A stretch of 17,207 bases of DNA from the NCBI GenBank assembly GCA_041907145.1, contig JAYRHW010000104.1:1-17207 (forward strand), in the 5' to 3' direction. The notes under the pieces are model-generated. The model searched no databases. It was not told where the DNA came from and worked only from the letters and a program-made list of their open reading frames with translations. Within the stretch, counting starts at the first letter, position 1; each line of letters begins with the position of its first letter. A program made the position numbers and the translations under genes. Positions 16,920-17,207 of this stretch are shown here, piece after piece. The DNA comes from JAFLCA01 sp041907145 (GTDB lineage Bacteria > Bdellovibrionota_C > UBA2361 > JAFLCA01).

Positions 16920-16995
16920 GGGCGTTTAGCTCAGTTGGTAGAGCGGTACCCTTACAAGGTACGGGTCACAGGTTCAAGTCCTGTAGCGCCCACCA
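16920..16995 (+). tRNA. tRNA-Val (anticodon UAC), CCA encoded
   Basis: Acceptor stem GGGCGTT/AGCGCCC, D arm GCTC...GAGC, anticodon stem GTACC/GGTAC with loop CTTACAA giving anticodon UAC, T arm ACAGG-TTCAAGT-CCTGT, discriminator A, and genomic CCA (16993-16995). All arms pair well and the length is 76 with CCA. Its last bases and flank are repeated downstream. Confidence 0.97.
16971..16990 (+). repeat. 20-bp inverted repeat, copy 1 (inside tRNA-Val)
   Basis: Covers the T loop, 3' half of the T stem and most of the 3' acceptor strand. An exact reverse complement lies at 17065-17084. Confidence 0.9.
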
Positions 16996-17044
16996 TATTC
17001 TCGGAGCGAGACTTGGCTTCGCCACTTCTATTGTTCGTGCTGAG
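16984..17044 (+). repeat. 61-bp direct repeat, copy A (tRNA-Val 3' end plus flank)
   Basis: Starts at the end of the T stem of tRNA-Val, includes the 3' acceptor strand and CCA, and runs 49 bases into the flank. A near-identical copy begins 154 bp later; differences are a GAC/AGC triplet and one T/C change. Confidence 0.9.
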
Positions 17045-17064
17045 ACACCCATACTGAGCTTTGA

Positions 17065-17084
17065 GGCGCTACAGGACTTGAACC
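17065..17084 (-). repeat. 20-bp inverted repeat, copy 2
   Basis: Exact reverse complement of 16971-16990 of tRNA-Val, lying outside any tRNA. It also forms the left arm of a larger palindrome. Confidence 0.9.
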
Positions 17085-17144
17085 GAATAACAGGGCAAGT
17101 CCCTTTTGTGGGACTTCCGCGCAGCGGGAGTCCTGTGTAGCGCC
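17065..17144. repeat. Palindromic element with nested hairpins
   Basis: Outer arms 17065-17078 and 17129-17144 pair over 14 bp with a 2-base bulge. Inside, AAGTCCC-ttttgt-GGGACTT (17097-17116) is a perfect 7-bp hairpin. A competing hairpin, 17111-17120 with 17124-17133, gives 10 bp with one G-U. The word GTCC/GGAC recurs throughout and echoes the tRNA-Val T arm. It may be a small mobile palindrome, a tRNA-gene remnant, or an assembly or amplification artefact. Confidence 0.6.
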
Positions 17145-17198
17145 CACCATATTCTCGGAGCGAAGCTTGGCTTCGCCACTTCTATTGTCCGTGCTGAG
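17138..17198 (+). repeat. 61-bp direct repeat, copy B
   Basis: Second copy of the tRNA-Val 3' end and flank, without the rest of a tRNA before it. It includes the acceptor 3' strand and CCA. The upstream bases read GTCCTGTG where the tRNA reads GTCCTG, so a 2-base insertion breaks the T stem match. Confidence 0.9.
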
Positions 17199-17207
17199 CA
17201 TTGTGGC

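Noticed and set aside
16830..17057. 75-codon open frame over tRNA-Val
   Set aside because: Its GRLAQLVER...TGSSPVAP stretch is the usual false translation of a tRNA gene, and it begins inside the lon terminator.
1..17207. CRISPR arrays, insertion sequences, phage genes
   Set aside because: No regularly spaced short repeats, transposase or integrase signatures were seen; the only repeats are those near tRNA-Val.

Overview
The window comes from a Gram-negative (diderm) bacterium of about 50-55% GC by eye. Evidence: two predicted lipoproteins with lipoboxes, a type III secretion export gate, and the chromosomal order tig-clpP-clpX-lon. The gene order and the look of Lon and ClpX would fit a deltaproteobacterial-grade lineage (Myxococcota, Bdellovibrionota or relatives). 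That placement is an impression and cannot be proven without a search.

Left region (1-8338, + strand). One closely spaced gene run holds a CpaF/TadA-type secretion ATPase (cut off at the window start), TadB-like and TadC-like inner-membrane platform proteins, an SctV-type (FlhA/YscV/InvA family) type III export gate, a pseudokinase with one membrane segment and a long helical/HEAT-like tail, and a thioredoxin-fold lipoprotein that has lost the second Cys of its CxxC. A Tad/type IV pilus motor module followed directly by a type III export gate in one apparent operon is the most unusual thing here. It suggests a composite or coupled secretion machine whose other parts lie upstream of the window. 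A -10/-35 pair just before the pseudokinase gene may give the last two genes extra expression.

Middle (8321-10414, - strand). An S9A (oligopeptidase B-like) serine peptidase, probably a lipoprotein, converges on the left operon and overlaps its last gene by 18 bp. Its reading frame runs back into a tRNA-Leu(UAG) gene on the same strand, so its start is unclear.

Right region (10624-16995, + strand). This is a standard protein quality-control block: trigger factor, ClpP, ClpX, then a 318-bp spacer with hairpins and a TATAAT box, then Lon with a strong intrinsic terminator. Trigger factor helps new chains fold; ClpXP and Lon degrade misfolded or tagged proteins.

Right end (16920-17207). A tRNA-Val(UAC) gene with encoded CCA is followed by an odd 210-bp stretch. 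Here the tRNA 3' end plus its flank recurs as a 61-bp direct repeat, and a 20-bp piece of the T arm/acceptor recurs in inverted orientation inside a strongly palindromic segment.
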